Counted from the stretch's first letter, positions 1-11,342 are shown. The stretch: 64,000 bases of DNA from Ostrinia nubilalis (GCF_963855985.1 NC_087111.1:1431001-1495000); one strand, 5' to 3'. The notes: a model not told the origin generated them from the letters alone. Made by a program: numbers and translations.

Positions 1-1120
1 GAAGCTAAAAAGTCCAATAATTCATTTTAAGCTGCACAACCATTAATTGGACTTATTGACACACCAAAACGACCAAAACGTTATTAATCAGTCACACGGT
101 ACAAATTAAAGGGCCCGCAATTAGCGGTCCTGCCGACGGAACCCATTGACGGAATGCAATGAAAAGATTGCTCGACGGACGGATGAATCGGTAATTGGCA
201 ATCTGCGTGGCTACTGATGTACAATGAAGCACGAACGGCTTAGTAATTGATAAGACTTTTTGCTGAGAAATACGGGTAACTTGGACATTTTTTGCCGTGC
301 GCCATCTGGTCTCAAAGTACACAAAATATGCAAATTTATAGCTACGCAATTTCATTTACTTGGAAGAAATACTTTTTTCAGTAATTTTGATCTAAAAAAC
401 TCAACGACGGAACCAATTTTGCAAAAATTTTAATTTATATTTAAATCAATCAATTAACCTATAATAGTCATCCTACAAATATTACGAGTATAAGAAATAA
501 ATGTGAAATCATGTGATGGATGGATGAACTTTTATCTTTGCGAATCTTTCTCGATTAAACCACTAAAATGATTTAAGTAATTTAGTTAGCTAATAAGTAG
601 AGTTTGAAACCTAGAGAACCGTCGGATATCTTTTGTCTCCAGAATAAAATTGTCATTTTGACCTAATACAATACAAAAACCTCCAAAATGCCAATTTTAT
701 TCTTCATATAAAAGTATCTCGATTGAAAAATCAGCCCTTTAAAAACAAATAAGTACTTTTGTTTCAACAAATCAGCAGATCCACTAGCTTCCTACATCAA
801 CGGCATCATTGTGTTGGCGTGGCCCATTTACGATGATTGTGCCCGATGCAACGATTTAATGATGATAATGCTAACGAATGTACTTTTGTTCCTTTATTGC
901 ATTCAGGGACACTTGAGCTGGACTGGCGGAATCATAGAGTAAACAAGGTCAATAGCTTACCTATCAAAATAATTGCGTCTGAATGTCAGATTTTTCTACT
1001 CTTGAGGTAGGCACTAGGAGGCAGTGATTTATTTATAGGACACTCTTTTTTACCAAGTTTTTAGGTTCCAATTGAAATTAACTTTTCTAACAGACAGCCG
1101 GCTGATGTATTAAAGTGGTA
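1..1120. other. Unassigned non-coding DNA
   Basis: No convincing gene, RNA or mobile element is visible. The first 320 bases are less AT-rich than their surroundings and contain no repeat seen elsewhere in the window, so this may be single-copy DNA. The 87-residue minus-strand open frame here has no recognisable motif and I do not call it. Confidence 0.4.
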
Positions 1121-1128
1121 AGGGATAG

Positions 1129-1225
1129 TAGGTAGACTATTCCCACTCGTTTCGTTGCTGCAACTCCTGTGTAGTCAGGATCTACAGCTTGACCGCTAAT
1201 AAAAACCCAACTAGTGAACCTTAGG
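1129..1225 (+). repeat. SINE-like fragment, family shared with 61831-61935
   Basis: The stretch with 'actattcccac', 'aggatctacagcttgaccg' and 'aaaaacccaa' recurs at 61831-61935, where it is a discrete insertion flanked by 7-bp duplications. It is therefore a dispersed mobile repeat; this copy is partial. It resembles the body of a lepidopteran SINE, but the class is an inference. Confidence 0.5.
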
Positions 1226-1363
1226 CCTTTGTCCCGGGGGAAAGTAGAATTGTCATTGGATCCAGAACTAAATTAATCAGAAGAACATAAAATGAGTAAA
1301 GGAGGTTGGTAAGGGATACAAAATTCCTGTTGTAAATTATTTGGAACTGACTTGAACGTTTGA

Positions 1364-1597
1364 CTGTCGTCGTCGTCGTCGTCGTCGATTCAGCCGAAAG
1401 ACGTCCACTGCTGGACAAAGGCCTCCCCCAAAGATTTCCACGAAGACCGATCCCGCGCCGCTCGCATCCAGGCACCTCCCGCGACCTTCACCAGATCGTC
1501 GGTCCACCTAGTGGGAGGCCTGCCCACGCTACGTCTTCCGGCTCGTGGTCGCCACTCAAGAACTTTTCTGCCCCAGCGGCCATCAGCACTACGATTG
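1364..1597 (-). mobile_element. RTE-clade LINE, 3' end fragment
   Basis: Read on the minus strand, this encodes the C-terminus of an RTE reverse transcriptase (RRWGRKVLEWRPR-like, RPPTRWTDD-like, ending in VQQW..). It ends in a trinucleotide tail that appears on the plus strand as (GTC)n at 1364-1387. RTE elements end in short tandem repeats rather than poly(A), which fits. The copy is 5'-truncated and too short to be active. The closest copies in this window are at 6244, 22658 and 25273. Confidence 0.8.
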
Positions 1598-2008
1598 TTT
1601 GTAACCTCGCCTAATGATGAGTTGATATACCTACTCCATACTGTGATTGAAGCTACTAAAGTGCTGGATTTTTAAGCTCATTTACAAAATTAGAGTATTA
1701 AATAAATAAATAGAAGCTTTTCAAAGTCAGATTTTTTTAATTAAATTATTAAAGGCTGATCTAACCGCCCATTGTCCCGCCAAAAATCAACGTTCCCGCT
1801 AAAGTTAGCCTAAACCAAATCCCGTAAGCCGGGTCAAGATCCGAGTTTAATTAATTTTGAGCCCCTTCCTCGAATATAACTTAAGCTAATCCACCGGTTT
1901 AATTAATAGATATTAGGGGTTTCCAACCGCAAGGCACCTGGGCGTGTATTGATGATGGCCATCTGATCATCTGATTAGGTAGAACTGGAGACACACTGTC
2001 AGTTAAAT

Positions 2009-2214
2009 CAGAGTAAATACAAATGAGTAGGGCATCTTCATAGAAACGCACCGAACGCGGTTTGTATGTGAGCGCGCCAATATGTATGCGGCGCGCACGC
2101 ACACACTGACAAAATTTAGCGTGGATTAGCGGGGTGTTGCACCGAATTTTGTCACATACAAACCGCACTCGATGCGTTTCTATGAAGATGACCTACTCAT
2201 TTGTATTTACTCTG
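2009..2214. mobile_element. Foldback MITE (CAGAGTAAATAC termini)
   Basis: The inverted ends read CAGAGTAAATAC...GTATTTACTCTG, and the arms are long and CpG-rich (ggtttgtatgtgagcgcgcc on one side, its complement on the other). Direct 7-bp duplications GTTAAAT flank it at 2002-2008 and 2215-2221. There is no coding capacity. Further copies lie at 15401-15645 and, split in two, at 23265-27664. A 7-bp duplication with CAGAG termini suggests a hAT-like or P-like source, which remains open. Confidence 0.8.
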
Positions 2215-2275
2215 GTTAAATTGACCGTTTTGTGCGAAATCTTCAGTTGAATTTCATTGTAAACTGTTATTTTTA

Positions 2276-2310
2276 ACACCCGACGAAAAAACGACGGGGT
2301 GTTATAAGTT
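2276..2310 (+). repeat. Small hairpin repeat fragment
   Basis: A short hairpin of the form cccgacg..A-run..cgacgggg is followed by 'tgttataagttt'. I recall this as the end of a common lepidopteran dispersed repeat, but no second copy is seen in this window. Confidence 0.3.
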
Positions 2311-2470
2311 TTAAGTGTGCCTAGACACTAGCGCCTGAAACTGAAATCAAATTTAATTATAAACGGACTATCGAACTTACCAAATTGAGAGTTAAAAATC
2401 TTATCCGTTCAGTGTTTCGAGTCTCAATCACTCTTTCGTCAAATTCCCAATGGGAATTTCAGGAATTTCA

Positions 2471-2698
2471 GCATCATCGTCTCAGTTACTGAACGTCCCC
2501 TGTTGAAAATAGGTCTTTCCCAATGATTTTCTGATTAGAAAATTGGTAGTAGCTTGCATCCAGCGCCTTTCTGCACCTTTATGAGGTCGTCTGTCCACCC
2601 TGTGGGTGTACGTCTCACGCTGCACTTGCTTGCCTGTGGGCTGTGGCCTCCAATCCAGAACCTTGCTGCCCGATCGGCCGTCAGTTCTGCGTACTACT
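2471..2698 (-). mobile_element. RTE-clade LINE, diverged 3' fragment
   Basis: This is the minus-strand C-terminal coding remnant of the RTE subfamily with an (ATC)-type tail. The segment complementary to 'ggccgatcgggcagcaaggt' matches the KVLEWRP region of the copy at 36566-36938. Frame disruptions and many substitutions make it older than the 15702 or 36566 copies. Confidence 0.7.
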
Positions 2699-2796
2699 AA
2701 ATTTACAAAATCAGTAATATTCATTCTGCAATTTGGTCCTTTTGAATTCATTATTTCCTTGGGCCTTCCCCTTCAATATTTGTTTTAAGTAACTGT

Positions 2797-2935
2797 CCTC
2801 ACCATAGGCTGTCTGGAAGAGATCGCTTCATAGCGATAAGACCGCCTAGTTGTAACTTGTGTGTTCCTTTTCTTTCTGTTATGTTATTTGTTTGGTGTGC
2901 AATAAAGTGTATTTATTAATACATTATTATTATTA
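2797..2935 (+). mobile_element. LINE 3' untranslated end
   Basis: The sequence 'ggctgtctggaagagatcgc', 'agcgataagaccgcc', then 'ggtgtgcaataaagtg' and an AT-rich tail is a 3' end that I recognise from lepidopteran non-LTR retrotransposon transcripts. AATAAA lies about 20 bases before the tail. No coding part remains. Confidence 0.55.
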
Positions 2936-3148
2936 AACCTTAGTGAGTTGAAAGTGCTAAGAATATTGTTCATATGAACCTACTTTAGATTGTTGCACAA
3001 CTATGGCAACGCTTTATCAAACTATTTATGAAAATTCTAGAGCAAACTTAACCGACACTTAATGAGTTTAGAGATGCGGGATCTGAAGAATTTGTATTAA
3101 AGTTAGTGACTACGGAAGATAATAATATGATTTTAGATAATGAGAAAT

Positions 3149-3320
3149 AGCCACGGTAACCGAACGATGAAGGGGTCGGACTGGCCGACTCGTGATCCGG
3201 GGAACGCGTTCGAACGCGGGTTCGATCCCCGCCGCCGCTCGACTATTGTGGTGAGCTCACTCGTGACACAAGCATAATATTTAGCTTAGTAGGTACGAGA
3301 GGCTAACGAGACTTAAAAAG
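3149..3320 (+). mobile_element. tRNA-derived SINE (family S3)
   Basis: A tRNA-like head carries a B-box (GGTTCGATCCC, near 3219) and is followed by 'actattgtggtgagctcac' and 'acacaagcat..atttagctta'. The same head-plus-body order occurs at 42650-42811, which shows a dispersed SINE family. The head is not a plausible working tRNA because the acceptor stem is not formed. Confidence 0.65.
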
Positions 3321-3504
3321 AAAACTTCGCCGTGGTCGAGTGACAAGAGAAATGGACTCCTTATGTTTCTGAAATCTGACATAGAGATTGTGACATCGTT
3401 GTTACAGTCATTTTTTTGTATTTATTTATTTTGCACAAAATAACTAAAAGTCCCGTTAGTCCTCGTGTGGAAAGACCCATGCTTGTGTTACGAGTAGGTT
3501 CATC

Positions 3505-3560
3505 ACAATAGTCCAGTGGTTGGGTTATAACCAGCGTTCTTCGGATCTTGAGTCGGCCAG
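3505..3560 (+). repeat. tRNA-like SINE fragment
   Basis: 'aatagtccagtggttg' resembles a Pol III A-box and is followed by 'agcgttcttcg'. A similar order (aatagtccaatggttg...gcgttcttcgaacctgg) occurs at 5827-5888. This is probably the remnant of one old SINE family; support is weak. Confidence 0.35.
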
Positions 3561-4295
3561 TTCACTGTTCGGCTTCAAACTTTCCTCCATGACAAACTTG
3601 ACCTTCACCGGTTGGATTTTTATTGGCAGTCATGCTGTAAACACTGGCAACACAGGAGTTGCAGTAGTGGGAACAAGAGGTGGAAATAGTCCAATTATTG
3701 TCGCTTCGAAATCGATGAAATAAATTGACTTACGATAGAAGTAACAGACTTTGATAAATTGATAAATCTTCAAGCGCGAGTAATAATCTGTACACCAAGC
3801 ATAGTCAACAACAACTTATCACAGCACAAATCCGAGCCTTTTGTTATCACATTAATTAATTCCCCTTTATCTTAACTTAACTAAAACCAGCAGCGTAGAG
3901 CTTCCATCAGTTTAGGTTGATTTCTGCGATCCATTGTGATTGTAAATTGTAGTAGTGATTGTTATTTAGTATTACAGACAGACATACAGAATTTAATAAT
4001 CAAGATAAATTATATTCAATCTTGATCAGTCCTCAGTATATACTAACTAACTAATTAATATTATGTATGGAATAACCCTCCTCTTAATTAAAACATATCT
4101 TGGGGTTTTGGCGTGAAATTAAATTATTTTTATATACCTATCACTGATGAGCTTTTTATGTAAAAAAAGCGTAGCGGAAGAAAATAATAACATATAAAAA
4201 ATAAAAAATTATAATAACATATCTAGAGACAGATAGAAAACAATGCATTGGCTATGATTTTTCTTTTCTGAAATAATGATTGTCATTATCTTATT

Positions 4296-4400
4296 GTTTT
4301 TTCTCCGAACTCGAGAACTCTTGACTAGAAGTCGTGGGTTCGATTTCCGCCATAGGCAGTTCGGTTTTTTTCAAGTTATTTATAATTTTCAAATATTTTT
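4296..4400 (+). repeat. tRNA-like SINE fragment
   Basis: 'agtcgtgggttcgatttccg' (B-box-like) followed by 'aggcagttcg' and 'tttcaagttatttataattt' is shared with 20812-20885, so it is a dispersed repeat. Confidence 0.45.
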
Positions 4401-4825
4401 CTATTCCACTATTCATCTTTTACCAAATGCCTAGCTCTAAACTTAATGCTTGCACTAATATCTAGATGAAAGATAACTCAAAGACTCCTATAAAGCTCGG
4501 GCTTATCACACCTGACACTTGTCCCTTACGAGGTTTGAACCTGCTATCTTAAATATTTCAGACTATTGCTCAAGTAACTAACCTAATTTAACAAATACGA
4601 TACATCAGACTATACATTTTCTTTGCAAAATCAACCCTATTTCAACTACATAGATGCCACATGGGAAGCTAGACGTGCCATCGAGCGTGTTCGCTTCGAA
4701 ACCAAACCACAATTGTACGGTGTAGATCCTTTGTCTCAGGTTACGGGGGAATCAAAGGGACTAGCAAATACAAGGTATTGATTATAAGGTATTGTTTGTG
4801 ATATATCGACGAAGTTGATCATTAA

Positions 4826-4882
4826 TACCTGGCTTGTACCCTACATAATGGTAAATAAAATATATATTTGAATTTGAATTTG
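4826..4882 (+). repeat. Possible retroposon tail
   Basis: An AATAAA-type signal is followed by a short (TTGAA) repeat, as at the ends of several insect LINEs. No other part is recognisable. Confidence 0.25.
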
Positions 4883-4979
4883 CCTGCGTTGATTTTAGTT
4901 TGTTACAGTGCAAGCTGAACGCGTTGATTTGGCTAAACCTTAAGCTAATAATATGTCAGTGTTAAGTGTAATAAGACTT

Positions 4980-4980
<1 letters not shown>

Positions 4981-5022
<42 letters not shown>

Positions 5023-5190
5023 ACAGCCCTTTACAATCCACTGCTGGACTATAAGCCTCCTCCACTGTAGTGGATTGTTTTGCTATAATCCCCAAGCTTG
5101 GAGATTGCAGTTTAAAAGATTGGTGTTTTTCAGAGAGCGCTGCTGCCCGTTCTCTGTTTGATGTGTAGTCACTAAGTCGCCTTATATTTA
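4981..5190 (-). mobile_element. (ATC)14 microsatellite plus LINE 3' fragment
   Basis: Fourteen perfect TCA units (4981-5022) abut 'ccactgctggactataagcc', an eroded match to the terminal VQQWTS coding region of RTE elements read on the minus strand. The microsatellite is best explained as the expanded 3' tail of this element. The fragment fades out before the Helitron-like repeat that starts at 5194. Confidence 0.55.
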
Positions 5191-5193
5191 TTA

Positions 5194-5781
5194 CTAGCGG
5201 CCGCCCGCGACTTCGTACGCGTGGATCCCGTTTTACCCCCTTCATCTATCTTACGCGGTTTAGATTTTTGAGGGAATTTTGCAATATCCTGTTGTAAAGC
5301 TTTAAGTTTACTAATGTACCTGCATGCCAAATTTCAAGAGTCTAACTTAAGCGGTTTAGATTTTTCATATAAAAGGATTTTCCCGCTAATTCCCGTTCCC
5401 GTGGGAATTTCGGGACTTCCTATCTTAGTGCACCTCTACGGTACCTAAGCTACGTCCCTTCCAAATTTAACCATTAAGGCTGCACACGCGACGGAAGCTT
5501 AAAAATGGAGTAACTTCTCCCGTTTTCCCAAAATTTCCCTTCACTACTCTGCTCCTAAGTATACTATATCCTGACCAGAAGTATGAAGAATAATTGTACC
5601 AAGTTTCGTTAAAATCCGTCGAGTAGTTTTTGTTTCTATAAGGAACATACAGACAGACAAAAATTTTACTGATTGCATTTTTGGCATCAGTATTGATCAC
5701 TAATCACCCCCTGATAGTTATTTTGAAAATATATTTCATGTACAGGTTTGACCTCTCTACAGATTTATTATAAGTATAGAT
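5194..5781 (-). mobile_element. Helitron-like repeat, family C, copy 1
   Basis: Read on the minus strand it ends ...CGAAGTCGCGGGCGGCCGCTAG, a GC-rich hairpin followed by CTAG, which matches the CTRR end of Helitrons. The other end carries a (CTGT)-type microsatellite and 'atctatacttataat'. Between them are about two copies of an internal unit marked by 'gcggtttagattttt'; other copies have three or four. It has no genes. Related copies are at 46764, 54997 and 62482. Assignment to Helitrons is inferred from the end structure. Confidence 0.65.
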
Positions 5782-5826
5782 ATTAATTATGCTCATGACG
5801 TTACAAGCTTTCATAAGAAGCTTCAA

Positions 5827-5888
5827 CATAATAGTCCAATGGTTGATAGGAAATATAAGAATAGAACTAGCGTTCTTCGAACCTGGAA
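5827..5888 (+). repeat. tRNA-like SINE fragment
   Basis: This is the partner of 3505-3560: an A-box-like 'aatagtccaatggttg' with 'gcgttcttcgaacctgg' downstream. Confidence 0.35.
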
Positions 5889-6243
5889 TTTGCATTCCGA
5901 TGCAGTAATTTAGGCTATTGTCGAAATTATAATGAAGCTGTTCCGAAAATCAGACTTAATAGGAAATACAATACAATAAAATTGTATAATTATTATTATT
6001 CAAGGATTTCCACTAACTATCGAATAGTCTCTGTGTTCATGAATCGTTTTGGATTGTGTTCATGAACACGTTGTAAAGTGTTCAATGAAAAAGTGACTCT
6101 ATACAGAAAGAGCCAAAAGCATCGTCGTTGCAACGCATCGTATGCATTAGTTCAAAAGAAAAAATAATACTTATGGATAGAATGTGGAATGAAATTGATA
6201 GTTCACATTCACACATACAAGGAGTGGTAGGGTTAAACATTAT

Positions 6244-6377
6244 CGTTCGTTCGTTTCAGCCGAAAGACGTCCACTGCTGGACAAAGGCCTCCCCCAAGGA
6301 TTGCCACAAAGACCGGTCCTGCGCCGCTCGCATCCAGGCACCTCCCGCGACTTTCACCAGATCGTCGGTCGTCGATC
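6244..6377 (-). mobile_element. RTE-clade LINE, 5'-truncated insertion with TSD
   Basis: A (CGTT) tail (6244-6253) is followed by the minus-strand code for the last ~40 residues of the RTE C-terminus. Flanking 13-bp repeats GGTTAAACATTAT (6231-6243) and GGTTAAAAATTAT (6378-6390) differ at one base and mark the target duplication. The insertion is therefore severely 5'-truncated rather than eroded. Confidence 0.85.
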
Positions 6378-6399
6378 GGTTAAAAATTATACTTGAACT

Positions 6400-7150
6400 G
6401 CATTTATAAAACGGTTTTAATAACAATAAGTTAACGTTACAGAGTTTACATACCATTATATTTTAATATCACGAATGTACTACAGATAATAAGGTACAAG
6501 TATTCCTAACCCGTAAACGGCGAACTGAATTTCTAAATCCAATTCCATTTCCGTGGAATTGCATAGAAATCGGACCAATATTTTGATAAAAATTCCAATT
6601 GGAGTTATCCAGTGTTGAATATTTCATGTAATCACTCCACCGTGAATGATTAATTTAGAAATGACCCGGTATATATTGGGTCAGATGTGGGTGGTATATT
6701 AATGAAGATAGGTACGTGACGGTGGCGATTTTTGGATTTTTTGGGACACATCTGACCCCTCGGTGGTTTGAGATCAACAGTCTAGGTAATTCAATTGGGG
6801 ACATCTGTGCTAAACCTGGCACAAATTAGATTTAGGCGTTGAGGTCTTTCGTAAACGTGCTGAAGTGTAATTTTAAAATGTAATTAAGACCTTGGCTGCT
6901 TAGTCAGATTTTTCGTGTAACTAAATACTATGCTAGAGGTCGCTGGTTTGAATCTCGTTTAGGAATTATTATTATATCTTTATTCATGCTTAATCCCATT
7001 TACAAAATCTATTTTACCACTGAGGGACTTTGAAGGAGTTGTAACAACTTTGTTGTAATCTAAATAAATTAAATTCATACATAATCTATGCTATGCAATT
7101 TATAATGAGGCCGCGACGTCATCCTAGACTGCCTGCTGAATTCTAGAAAT
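6400..7150. other. No feature recognised
   Basis: AT-rich DNA without a repeat shared in this window, apart from a short tRNA-like string near 6937-6957 ('ggtcgctggtttgaatctcg'). Confidence 0.35.
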
Positions 7151-7237
7151 ACCTGTTTTGAGCTGCAAAAAAACTACCAATATCACCAACCAAACTATCA
7201 AAAATCAATTTTACATCACATCAATAAACATAGATAC

Positions 7238-7497
7238 AGACACAGATCACAGAAACTATAATAAAGGGAGATGTGACAAGGGGGCGGGGCCGGTGTCGCA
7301 GCAATATGCCCAAAAACGGAACACATTGCTCGTGAAATCAATGATGACAGCAGCGACGTCATAATGTAAAGAGTTTACATTGCTTGCGTAGTACTAAAGA
7401 TTATTCAAACGTTGAGTACTGATACCGCAGTGGATATTGAACTGAGTTTCGAACTCAGTGCATCAGTTGGCATCTCTCTATATCTCTATGGATACAG
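7238..7497 (+). repeat. Dispersed repeat P, copy 1
   Basis: 'gggcggggccggtgtcgcag', 'caatatgcccaaaaa', 'taaagagtttac' and 'gttgagtactgataccgcag' recur in the same order on the opposite strand at 14735-15020. This is a mobile or duplicated repeat of about 260-285 bp of unknown class. A foldback MITE begins directly at its end. Confidence 0.65.
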
Positions 7498-7678
7498 TGT
7501 GCCTACCATGAGTTTACGTTAGGTGAGCTCGCTAGCGAATACGTCAAAAAATTCTATGAAGATTTTATTTCTTGAAAGTAGCCGCTAGGGGCGCTGCACA
7601 ATATGTCATACATTTAAATGTCATTTTTTTACGCAGTCGCTAGCGAGCACACCTAACGTAAACTCATGGTAGGCACAC
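7497..7678. mobile_element. MITE with long inverted ends
   Basis: The ends GTGTGCCTACCATGAG and CTCATGGTAGGCACAC are exact complements, and the match continues inward through 'tttacgttaggtg..cgctagcga'. The element is about 182 bp and non-coding. Confidence 0.75.
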
Positions 7679-7699
7679 AGATGTACAAATGTTAAACAT

Positions 7700-8920
7700 A
7701 GAGCACGTCGAATGCATTTACTGATTGCCAGTTGCACCCTTTGACGAGCACCGAGTCAAGTTAAATAAATAGCAAGCGCCAAGTAAACAGAGCAAGTTTG
7801 CTAGTTATTTTTATGGGGGTAATTTGATTGGAAGTGATCTAAAAGGCTTGGTTAGGTAGAGTAGGTATCGTCACAAAAAACATAACTATCCTTCTGGCGC
7901 AGTCGGGTAAAAATGAAGGCAAAACAGCTATGAATGAATAGGTAGATAATTATGTTTCAAGAGTACATTTTGACGTAAGACGTATACCAAAATTCCAAGA
8001 TAATTTACATCAAGTTTTGATTTTCGAGTTATTTACCTTCAATGTTATATAAAAAAAACTTGAAATTCTATAGAAACGTACATAATTGTGATTTTACTCT
8101 ATGAGAAATTGAGTGCTTCAGGATAATTAATAAAGGCATTGAAATGCAAAACTTCCAATGATTTCATAACTTGCTTTTAAACCACAAGCACCACCAATAA
8201 TCTGATTTCAAAGAGCAAACCTTTCAGAAACCCACATTAAAATGTATTGATGGCCATTGAATAAACTACCGTAAAATTGCATAGCGATTCCATTCGTGGG
8301 AATTCTATGCATTTTCTTTGCGAATATCATTCATTCAATTTTCCGTAATTGACTGTGCTTTTGGTCTTTTGGTGCGCTTGCCTCTCGGGTCCTTTCGAGT
8401 ACCCATTCACTTCGAAGTGTGCTTCAGAAATTTTATCTAGGAAATGCATTCAATTGCTGTTTTTTTTTTATAAAAACAAGCCATTGAATTAAAACCTTAT
8501 GGTTTGTTTGTGTAGTTAGATCGATTTGCGTAACGATTACCTATTGTGTTTATGAACTAATAGTAGTTTTGAATTGAAAAACAGTATTTAATGTAATGTC
8601 GTTTTGACTGGAATTGAAAACTTCTTTAAACATACTCGTTTAAAAAGGAATGATTTAAAATAAATAAAAAAAAAAAATTTGTGGCGCCAAATATAAGTTT
8701 ATGGAGTCATATTTTCTTGAAAAATAATGACACTGGCAGCTAATGCAAGCCATGCTGCTGGCAATTTTTGAAATAATAACATGAAAAATAATTTAAACAT
8801 CAGAAAATAGAAAACCAGACAATTCAAGATGTATGCTTAACTCTGACAGTTATCAACTTTTGTCTAAATTTTTTTTTTACTGCGATCTCTTATTAGTATT
8901 TATTTTTTATTTTTAGTAAG
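7700..8920. other. No gene; AT-rich DNA
   Basis: No open frame of note and no repeat shared with the rest of the window. There are poly(T) and poly(A) runs near 8460 and 8665. Confidence 0.35.
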
Positions 8921-8928
8921 ATGGTGAT

Positions 8929-9043
8929 CATCTTACTAACTTTAACAAACGTCAAAAATCTGTCAAATTTACATACTCGTACAAAAACATCGGTTATCGA
9001 TTAAGTTACGGTTATAGTTAGGTAGTGCAATTCAGACTTATAT
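8929..9043 (+). mobile_element. MITE family M1 (Harbinger-like), decayed copy
   Basis: The core 'aaacgtcaaaaatctgtcaa', 'cggttatcg' and 'ggttatagttaggtagtgca' matches copies at 21630, 32853, 44155, 46620, 59179 and 62172. The left terminus is replaced by a short inverted repeat (gtaagatggtgatcatcttac). Confidence 0.6.
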
Positions 9044-9594
9044 TTTTAAGTCAACAACACTGTTTATGGACATAAATTGCATTGTCGTTTGTCGTCAATT
9101 GATGTCATGTCATGCTTGCATGTCCGACGACTTCCCACTCCTCGTTATGTGCAATCATCGACCGAGTGGAGAGGTAGTGATGTTACAGGACAATAAAATA
9201 TCGACTAAACATAGTGTAGGCATCTATCTTACTTCGTATATAGCATAGGTTTCTACTAATTACGCTCATAATTATTTTGTATTTTATTTTCTTTTGTAGG
9301 AAAGAAAAGAAAACATACTTAAATAAAAATAATAACCTTTTTTTATAATATTGTAACGCATTTCGAAAAAAAAAGACAAAATAAATTGTGATTGATAAAT
9401 CAGTTACGATCAAATTCAATAACATGCAATATTACACTTTATTGCCACAAGAACATAATGCAAAGCAAAATAATGTTCACCTAATTACGAATGGAATATT
9501 TCAAAGAAAATTTCGCACAACAAGAAAATTAAAACATAATTTTCGACAACAATTTTCTCAAGAGCAAAACTTGTGAACCGAGGAACTTTCAGAA

Positions 9595-9825
9595 TTGAGG
9601 AGTATAAAATTTATGCCAATTTGTACCCTTAAATGTAATTATGTAAATAAATACGAATTCAGTTGTGAAACCCTTTTTGCTGTGTCGGATAAATCTCCCA
9701 GAACACTGTCTTACCCTTCTCAAGAATTTAAATCAAAATGTCGAGCAACGGTGTTACAGTTCTTTACGGTTGGGCACGAGCGTTTGCAAAACAGCGTCCA
9801 CAGTATAATGTGATGCAGTAGCTAA
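9595..9825 (+). other. Short open frames, not called
   Basis: Two overlapping short frames end near 9813-9823. The one beginning ATGTCGAGCAACGG (9738) could encode MSSNGVTVLYGWARAF..., which looks more protein-like than random, but there is no splice signal or supporting homologue I can name. Confidence 0.15.
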
Positions 9826-9861
9826 TTTTGATATACACCTAAATATTTCTATCTAAAGCCC

Positions 9862-10059
9862 GGTCTGTGAGCACGTAGAATATTATCCAATGACCCCAAG
9901 CTACCCATCCTTATTGCTCGCGCGTAATTATATTGCTGTCGCGACTGTGCGATGGGCGGCAGAAGTGAGTGTGCGAGCACGACAGTAACATAATTACGCG
10001 CGAGCGATAAGGATAGATAGCTTGGGGTCATTGAACAAAATTCTACGTGCTCGCAGACC
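9862..10059. mobile_element. Near-palindromic MITE
   Basis: Inverted ends GGTCTGTGAGCACGTAGAAT / ATTCTACGTGCTCGCAGACC; the inner arms are also complementary (tgaccccaagcta.. / ..tagcttggggtca; gctcgcgcgtaatta / taattacgcgcgagc). Almost the whole 198 bp folds on itself. It is non-coding. Confidence 0.75.
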
Positions 10060-10084
10060 AGACTATACTCGTATAACAGTCTAT

Positions 10085-10330
10085 GGGGTTCGTCTTCGAA
10101 CATGGGTCTCCTCTTTAACCTTCCACCGACTTCTGCCCCAAGTGCATCTAGTTTATTCCATCTTATTGCTGGATGTCATCTGTCCATCTTTTAGGCGGTC
10201 TTCCTCTTCCGCGGGTGTTATGTCAAGGTCTCCACACCAAGGTATTTCTGGCCCAGTGATCGAGGTTCATCCGTGCAATGTGTCCTGCCCATCCCATTAT
10301 CCTCCTGCGTACATTTGTCCTACACACAGT
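10085..10330 (-). mobile_element. RTE-like LINE C-terminal fragment, second subfamily
   Basis: Minus-strand translation gives RRRIMGWAGHIARMN, a WARNTLVWRP-like block and GRGRPPKRWTDDI, the C-terminal motif set of RTE-type endonuclease/reverse transcriptases but clearly different from the other copies. A stop codon interrupts the WRP-to-RGRG stretch. It is a fragment only. Confidence 0.65.
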
Positions 10331-10756
10331 ACATAAAAAATAAAAAAATCTGTTGGCTTCATTTTGCTAGAAAACACTAAACTATGTAACTTTTAATGTT
10401 ACTTGGCAACACTAATCTATGGTAAAAAATTAAAACGTCAACTATCATCCGTAATTTTGTCTAAAATGGCGTCCGAAGATAAATCTGTGACTGTGCGTCC
10501 GCGCAAAGTTAAATAAATCTTTATTCATCTATAGAAATAATTAGTAAATATGTGTTATTTTGTGGTAAATAATATATTAGTTGTATAAACTAAGGGTTTG
10601 AAGTTCTATTTTGTTGAAGAAATAAATACTGTAGTCCTACCCTCAATTTCATTTTTTATGTCCTTTGCAAAGTACAATAGCATGTAATTGATACTAAAAT
10701 TCTAGAGTTCTGATGTTCTATGTAAAGTACATATACGTAAATTTAAGTTTTTTACA

Positions 10757-11110
10757 GCGGTTAAAAAAGATGTCATTGCAGATATCTGGAATGACTCCGA
10801 ATCGGACTTTTCTGGTGATGATTCCGATGAAAATCCAGAGTTTATCCTACCAAAATTCCAACAAAGAACATATAACCATCGTATCAGTGAATCTAGTAGC
10901 TCGGATGAGGGAGAGATAGCTTTGATCACTCCTGTGGATTCTCTAACACCCTATGCATCATCAGATTTCTCATATCTACCACCAATAAGAGGTCGACTTA
11001 GTATTGCATCGCGGGAGCGGGGATGTTCGCGTGGATTTAGTCGTGGCCGTTACCGAGGTGTTGGTTCGCCATCGGTATCTACGTTAGATAGCTATGCAAA
11101 ACAATGCTAA
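10757..11110 (+). pseudogene. piggyBac-type transposase, N-terminal remnant
   Basis: An open frame from 10760 to the stop at 11108 reads VKKDVIADIWNDSESDF, then an acidic Ser/Asp/Glu stretch, then RGRLSIASRERGCSRGFSRGRY. Acidic, Ser-rich N-termini are usual in piggyBac transposases. The stop comes well before the DDE/D catalytic core, which is missing. A strong acceptor-like 'gttttttacag' directly precedes 10757, and ATGGCGTCCGAAG at 10467 could be an upstream start, but no donor keeps the frame cleanly. With the Cys-rich end at 11173-11342 this looks like an internally deleted element. N-terminal assignment alone would be weak. Confidence 0.5.
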
Positions 11111-11172
11111 CACTCAAAATAGATGGCCAAATGACACACTAAAAACAGAAATTTAAAAAAATTATGCAGTCT

Positions 11173-11342
11173 GCCTATTTTCTAGAATATTGTGTAAAAC
11201 AATCGCGCTGCAGAAGCATTGGTTGTAATAAAAAACTACAGTTCTCTGCAAAAAATGTGGGATCTACCTGTGTTTCACTCCTAATCGCAATTTTTTCACC
11301 AATTTCCATGTAGTATTTATAAATATGAGTCTTAAAAACTAA
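11173..11342 (+). pseudogene. piggyBac-type transposase, C-terminal cysteine-rich domain
   Basis: The frame beginning near 11173 gives LEYCVKQSRCRSIGCN; after a one-base slip in the A-run at 11230-11235 it continues TVLCKKCGIYLCFTP and ends FHVVFINMSLKN-stop at 11340. Cysteine spacing C-x5-C-x4-C-x8-C-x2-C-x4-C followed by H is the zinc-binding domain at the C-terminus of piggyBac transposases, which binds the transposon ends. The slip means no continuous protein is made. The catalytic core that should lie between this and the N-terminal part is deleted. Confidence 0.65.

Noticed and set aside
5467..5700. Repeated open frame starting MINTDAKNAISKIFVCL (also at 47175, 55077, 62856)
   Set aside because: The frame falls inside family C Helitron-like repeats in every case; conservation reflects the DNA repeat, with a (CTGT)n tract in the middle, not a protein.
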